Under the pieces are notes generated by a model. That model saw only the letters and a program-made list of their open reading frames with translations, was not told the origin of the DNA and made no database searches. A stretch of DNA of 64,000 bases, from the NCBI RefSeq assembly GCF_001806325.1, contig NZ_CP017580.1:3534001-3598000 (forward strand). The letters are read 5' to 3'. The stretch comes from Curtobacterium sp. BH-2-1-1. Its GTDB lineage: Bacteria; Actinomycetota; Actinomycetes; Actinomycetales; Microbacteriaceae. Made by a program: the position numbers and the translations under genes. This document shows positions 60,144-64,000 of this stretch, one piece after another. The stretch's first letter is position 1; the number at the start of each line of letters is the position of its first letter.

Positions 60144-61123
60144 GCACCGCGCGCCGCCGTCGTCTGCTGTCCCTCGTCGGCCAGCGGGTCGTCCAGATCC
60201 CGCTCGTCCTGGTCGTGGTCTCGATCCTCACGTTCTGGCTGGTCCAGGTCGTCCCGGGGGACCCCGGTCGGAACGCGCTCGGGCAGTACGCGACGGCGGC
60301 GCAGGTGCAGGCCTGGAACGTCGACCACGGACTCGACGGCTCCCTCGTGAGCCGGTACCTGCACTGGATCGGCGGGTTCGTGACCGGCGACTGGGGCACG
60401 AGCTTCGTGTACTCCGAGCCGGTGCGGGACCTGGTGCTCGGACGGCTCGGCAACTCGCTCCTGCTGGGCGCGTACGCCTTCGTCATCATGGTGCCGGTCG
60501 CCCTCGTGCTCGGCGCCGTGCAGGCCTACCGCCAGGGGCGCCGGTCGGACCGTGCCGTGACGGTGGGCCTGCTGACCGTCTCCGCGATCCCGGAGTTCGT
60601 GGTCGGGATCGTCCTGCTGCTGGTCTTCGCGGTCTGGCTCCGCGTCGTGCCCGTGCAGGCGTCCGGGGCGCTCGACGCGGGGTTCGGCGAGCGGCTCCGG
60701 GTGCTCACCCTGCCGGCGGTCGTGCTGGCCCTGGCGTACCTCGCCGTCCTGACCCGGATGGTGCGGGCCGGGGTCATCGAGACGATCCGGTCGCAGTTCC
60801 ACCGGACCGCGGTGCTGAAGGGGCTGACGACCGGTCAGATCGTCCGGCGGCACGTCGTCCGCAACGCGCTCATCCCGACGTTCTCCGTGCTCGGGATCTA
60901 CCTCGGCACCCTGCTCGGCGGGAGCGTGATCGTCGAGACGCTCTTCTCGTACCCGGGGCTCGGCGCGCTGCTCGTGTCGGCCGCCGAGCGGAAGGACGCA
61001 CTCCTGCTCGAGAGCGGCGTGATGCTCGCCGGAGCGCTGTCCCTCGGCGCGCTGCTGCTCACCGACCTCCTGTTCGTCGTGGTGGACCCCCGGATCCGGT
61101 TCGAACGGCGGGTCACCGCATGA
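60140..61123 (+). CDS. ABC transporter permease 1 (DppB/OppB type)
   Basis: A 327-residue permease with six helices; first-helix region VSILTFWLVQVVPGDPGRNA and the EAA-type loop in LKGLTTGQIVRRHVVRNALI. ATG overlaps the stop of the binding-protein gene. Confidence 0.92.
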   Translation: MSTARRRRLLSLVGQRVVQIPLVLVVVSILTFWLVQVVPGDPGRNALGQYATAAQVQAWNVDHGLDGSLVSRYLHWIGGFVTGDWGTSFVYSEPVRDLVLGRLGNSLLLGAYAFVIMVPVALVLGAVQAYRQGRRSDRAVTVGLLTVSAIPEFVVGIVLLLVFAVWLRVVPVQASGALDAGFGERLRVLTLPAVVLALAYLAVLTRMVRAGVIETIRSQFHRTAVLKGLTTGQIVRRHVVRNALIPTFSVLGIYLGTLLGGSVIVETLFSYPGLGALLVSAAERKDALLLESGVMLAGALSLGALLLTDLLFVVVDPRIRFERRVTA

Positions 61124-62010
61124 CCGCCGTCGTCCCCGGAGCCCTCGCCACCGACGCCCCGGTCGTCACCGGGCCGGAGCACACCGCCGGATCGCGCCGT
61201 GCCCGCCGTGGCTGGCGCGCGCTGCTGGGTCGCCCGACGTTCCTGGTCTCGGTCGCGGTCCTCGTCTGGTGGGTCGTCCTCGCCGTCGGGTGGCACGCGC
61301 TCGGGTTGCAGCCGTTCGCGAAGACCGGGGAACTCCTGCAGGCGCCGAGTGCGGCGCACTGGTTCGGCACCGACTCGCTCGGGCGCGACGTCTTCGCCCG
61401 GGTCGCGGCCGGGGCCCGCCCGGCGCTCGTGATCGGCCCGTTCGGTGCCGCGCTCGCGACCGTCCTCGGGGGCACGCTCGGGCTCGTCGCGGGCTTCCAC
61501 CGCGGCTGGGTCGACACCGCCCTGATGCGGTTCTTCGACGTGCTCCTCGCGCTGCCGAGCCTCATCTTCCTGGTGGTGCTCGTGGGGGCGTTCGGCGTCT
61601 CGACCCCGGCGCTCGTGCTCATCGTCGGCGTGCTGTTCGCACCGGGCATCGCGCGCATCGTCCGCGCCGCAGTGCTCGTCGAGATGGGCAAGTCCTACGT
61701 GCAGGCGGCCCGGCTCCAGGGCGAGAGCGCGCTCCGGGCGATGCTCACCGAGCTCCTGCCGAACGTCGTCGGGGTGTTCGTCGTGCAGGCCGTCCTGAGC
61801 CTCGGTGCCGCCATCTTCATCACCGCGTCGCTGTCCTTCCTCGGCCTCGGGTCGCAGCCTCCGGCCGCCGACTGGGGCCTCGACATCAACGCGAACCGCG
61901 CCTACCTGCAGGCCGCCTGGTGGACGGTCGTCTTCCCGGGCGTCGCCGTGGCGTCGATCGTCGTCGCCGCGAACCTCATCGCGGACAACCTCAAGGAGGT
62001 CGCCGAGTGA
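61120..62010 (+). CDS. ABC transporter permease 2 (DppC/OppC type)
   Basis: A 296-residue permease: HWFGTDSLGRDVFARVAAGA, a DppC hallmark, and the coupling loop YVQAARLQGESALRAMLTEL. Six helices. ATGA and GTGA overlaps on both sides. Confidence 0.92.
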   Translation: MTAVVPGALATDAPVVTGPEHTAGSRRARRGWRALLGRPTFLVSVAVLVWWVVLAVGWHALGLQPFAKTGELLQAPSAAHWFGTDSLGRDVFARVAAGARPALVIGPFGAALATVLGGTLGLVAGFHRGWVDTALMRFFDVLLALPSLIFLVVLVGAFGVSTPALVLIVGVLFAPGIARIVRAAVLVEMGKSYVQAARLQGESALRAMLTELLPNVVGVFVVQAVLSLGAAIFITASLSFLGLGSQPPAADWGLDINANRAYLQAAWWTVVFPGVAVASIVVAANLIADNLKEVAE

Positions 62011-63581
62011 GCGAACCGCTGGTCCGGGTCGAGGGACTCACCGTCGCGTACCGAGGCGTCAGGGTCGTCGACGGGGTGTCGTTCACGATCGAGGCGGGCG
62101 GGTCGTACGGCCTCGTCGGCGAGTCCGGCTCCGGCAAGAGCACGGTGGCGGGGACCCTCACCGCCTCGCTCGGTCCGGATGCCGACGTCTCGGCGGCGGC
62201 GATCGTCGTCGACGGTTCGGACGTCCCCACGCTCCGCCGCGAACGGCTCCGGCGCTTCCGGCGTGACGTGGTCGCGGTCGTGCACCAGGAGCCGGGCCTC
62301 GCGCTGAACCCGACGATGCCCGTCGGCCGTCAGGTCGCCGAGGTGCTCCGTGCCACCGGGTCCGGGCGGGCCGAGGCCGAGTCCGGCACGGTCGAGGCGT
62401 TCACCCGCGTCGGCCTGCCCGACCCGGACACGATCGGCGTCCGGTACCCGCACGAGCTGTCCGGCGGGCAGCAGCAGCGCGTCGCGATCGCGATGGCCCT
62501 GGTGTCCCGGCCGCGGCTGCTCGTGCTCGACGAGCCCACGACCGGCCTCGACAGCACCGTCGAGGCGGGGATCATGGCGCTCATCGACGAACTGCGCGAG
62601 GAGACCGGCTTCGCCACGCTCCTCATCAGCCACAACCTGCCGCTCGTCGCCGCGCACTGCGAGCGGGTCGGTGTCCTCCGGCACGGCGTGCTCGTCGAGG
62701 AGGGGTCCGCCCGAACGGTGCTCGGTGCGCCGTCCGAGCCGTACACGGTGCAGCTCGTCGAGGCGCTGCCGGACATCACCGCGGGCAAGGCCGCACGCGG
62801 CACCACGGAGGACGACGTGCTCGTGTCGGTCCGCGGCCTCCGCAAGGAGTACGACGGTGCGGTCGCCCTCGACGGCATCGACCTCGACCTGCACCGGGGC
62901 GAGGTCCTCGGCGTCGTCGGGGAGTCCGGCTCCGGCAAGACCACGTTCGGGCGCGCCCTCGCCGGTCTCGTCCGGTACGACGGCACGGTGACCACGGCTG
63001 CCTCCGCCGCGGGCGACGGCCCCGGGCGACGGACCCCGCCCGTGCAGGTCGTGTTCCAGAACGCCGACGCGTCGCTCAACCCGAGGCGGACCGTCCGGCA
63101 GGTGCTCGGCCGGGCGATCCGACTGCTCGGTGGCGAGGGCAGCGCCGAGGACCTCGCCGCCCGGGTCGGACTCGACGCCGAGGTCCTCGACCGCCGGCCG
63201 GCGCAGCTCTCCGGCGGACAGAAGCAGCGCGTCGCCATCGCCCGGGCCTTCGCCGGTCCCGTCCCGTTGGTCGTGTGCGACGAGCCCACCTCGGCGCTCG
63301 ACGTGTCCGTGCAGGCGCGGGTCCTCGACCTCGTCCTCGACCTGCAGCGCACCACCGGGACGACGTGCGTCTTCGTGTCGCACGACCTCGCGGTGGTGCG
63401 TCGCGTCGCCGACCGGATCGCGGTCTTCGACGCCGGGCGGATCGTCGACGTCGGTCCGGCCGAGCAGCTGTTCGACGCGGGACGGCACCTGCGCACGCGA
63501 GAGCTGGTCGCGGCCGCGTTCGACCTTCGTCGGCGAGCGGGCCTGGTCGCACCGGTGCCCGACGGGGTGGTCGACGCATGA
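62007..63581 (+). CDS. ABC transporter ATPase, DppD-DppF fusion
   Basis: A 524-residue protein with two ATPase domains. Domain 1 (about 1-240): Walker A GESGSGKST, signature LSGGQQQRVAIA, Walker B LLVLDEPTTG. Domain 2 (about 268-510): GESGSGKTT, LSGGQKQRVAIA, LVVCDEPTSA. The two usual subunits are fused in one chain, so the transporter is complete. GTG start. Confidence 0.93.
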   Translation: MSEPLVRVEGLTVAYRGVRVVDGVSFTIEAGGSYGLVGESGSGKSTVAGTLTASLGPDADVSAAAIVVDGSDVPTLRRERLRRFRRDVVAVVHQEPGLALNPTMPVGRQVAEVLRATGSGRAEAESGTVEAFTRVGLPDPDTIGVRYPHELSGGQQQRVAIAMALVSRPRLLVLDEPTTGLDSTVEAGIMALIDELREETGFATLLISHNLPLVAAHCERVGVLRHGVLVEEGSARTVLGAPSEPYTVQLVEALPDITAGKAARGTTEDDVLVSVRGLRKEYDGAVALDGIDLDLHRGEVLGVVGESGSGKTTFGRALAGLVRYDGTVTTAASAAGDGPGRRTPPVQVVFQNADASLNPRRTVRQVLGRAIRLLGGEGSAEDLAARVGLDAEVLDRRPAQLSGGQKQRVAIARAFAGPVPLVVCDEPTSALDVSVQARVLDLVLDLQRTTGTTCVFVSHDLAVVRRVADRIAVFDAGRIVDVGPAEQLFDAGRHLRTRELVAAAFDLRRRAGLVAPVPDGVVDA

Positions 63582-63616
63582 CGCACGGGGACGGACGTCC
63601 GCGGTAGCGTGCCGCC

Positions 63617-64000
63617 ATGAGCGACGACACGACCCCCGCCCGCGCGCGTGACACCCGCATCGCCGTCGTGACCGGCGGCGGCAGCGGGATCGGCCGCTCC
63701 GCCGCACTCGCGCTGGTGGGCGACGGGTGGACGGTCGTGGTCGCCGGACGGCGGCGTGGCCCGCTCGACGAGGTCGCGGCCGTCTCGGAGCGCATCGTGC
63801 CGGTCGTCGCCGACGTCTCGGTCGAGGCGGACGTCCGACGGCTCTTCGACGAGACCGTCGCGCGGTTCGGCCGACTCGACCTCCTGTTCAACAACGCCGG
63901 CACCGGGGCGCCGGCGACGCAGTTCGACGAGATCACGCTCGACACCTGGGACGAGGTGTTGGCCGTGACCCTCACGGGTTCGTTCCTCTGCGCCCGCGAG
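63617..64000 (+). CDS. Short-chain dehydrogenase/reductase, N-terminal part
   Basis: The first 128 residues of an SDR cut by the window end: cofactor motif VVTGGGSGIGRSAALAL, VVAGRRRG after the second strand (Arg pair, suggesting NADP), and LLFNNAGTGAP. Starts 35 nt after the transporter operon; function in that pathway unknown. Confidence 0.88.
   Translation, partial: MSDDTTPARARDTRIAVVTGGGSGIGRSAALALVGDGWTVVVAGRRRGPLDEVAAVSERIVPVVADVSVEADVRRLFDETVARFGRLDLLFNNAGTGAPATQFDEITLDTWDEVLAVTLTGSFLCARE

Noticed and set aside
57596..61123. A single 1175-codon frame spanning the binding protein and first permease
   Set aside because: The frame is a shadow of the second monooxygenase and lipoprotein genes until 60140, where the real permease begins.
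1..64000. CRISPR arrays, tRNA or rRNA genes, prophage
   Set aside because: No regularly spaced direct repeats, cloverleaf-forming stretches, rRNA-like sequence or phage structural genes were noticed while reading; short tandem repeats are inside coding genes.

Overview
The window is about 70% GC with dense gene packing, many ATGA/GTGA start-stop overlaps and GC-ending codons. Together with an actinobacterial-type flagellar operon, a DevR/DevS (DosR/DosS) pair, Asp23 clusters and an ANTAR protein, this points to a motile actinobacterium of the Microbacteriaceae; Curtobacterium is the closest guess, made from gene content only. No rRNA, tRNA, CRISPR array, insertion sequence or prophage was seen.

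Layout. 1-4258: end of a flagellar operon (fliJ, a C40 cell-wall peptidase, fliK, flgD, flgE). 4.5-9.8 kb: a GAF-ANTAR regulator, a GMC oxidoreductase divergent from a cupin/DUF2255/XRE-regulator operon, and a DUF1003 membrane protein. 9.9-40 kb: a stress/dormancy island with eight universal stress proteins, four BON proteins, small membrane proteins, two zinc alcohol dehydrogenases, two short ALDH-like proteins, an Hsp20 with its core missing, an ArsR-CDF metal module, two P-type ATPases, an SDR, two flavin split-barrel proteins, a phosphoketolase, and the regulators themselves: a DevR-type response regulator and a DevS-type GAF-GAF kinase. About seventeen near-palindromic sites of the form GGGNC-N4-GNCCC lie 30-130 bp upstream of these genes, usually as a pair in each divergent promoter. 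The spacing is that of the mycobacterial DosR box, so the island is probably one regulon controlled by its own two-component system.

40.4-46.2 kb: a VIT1/CCC1-type transporter with an OmpR-type two-component system, then a ferric-reductase-like membrane flavoprotein, an exported FMN-binding protein and ApbE, which look like a transmembrane flavin electron-transfer unit. 46.3-50.6 kb: two divergent Asp23/Gls24 clusters, one with its own sigma factor. 50.6-54.7 kb: aquaporin, DoxX, a CPA1 Na+/H+ antiporter and a double DUF427 protein. 54.8-63.6 kb: an operon of three flavin monooxygenases and a complete peptide/nickel-type ABC transporter, likely for uptake and oxidation of an organic sulfur or chelate compound. 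The window ends inside an SDR gene.

A 42-nt palindrome occurs six times just past gene ends (9.2, 19.7, 26.1, 46.2, 52.1 and 53.8 kb). Arm changes are compensated in one copy, so the hairpin is conserved; it is most simply a clonal family of terminators.
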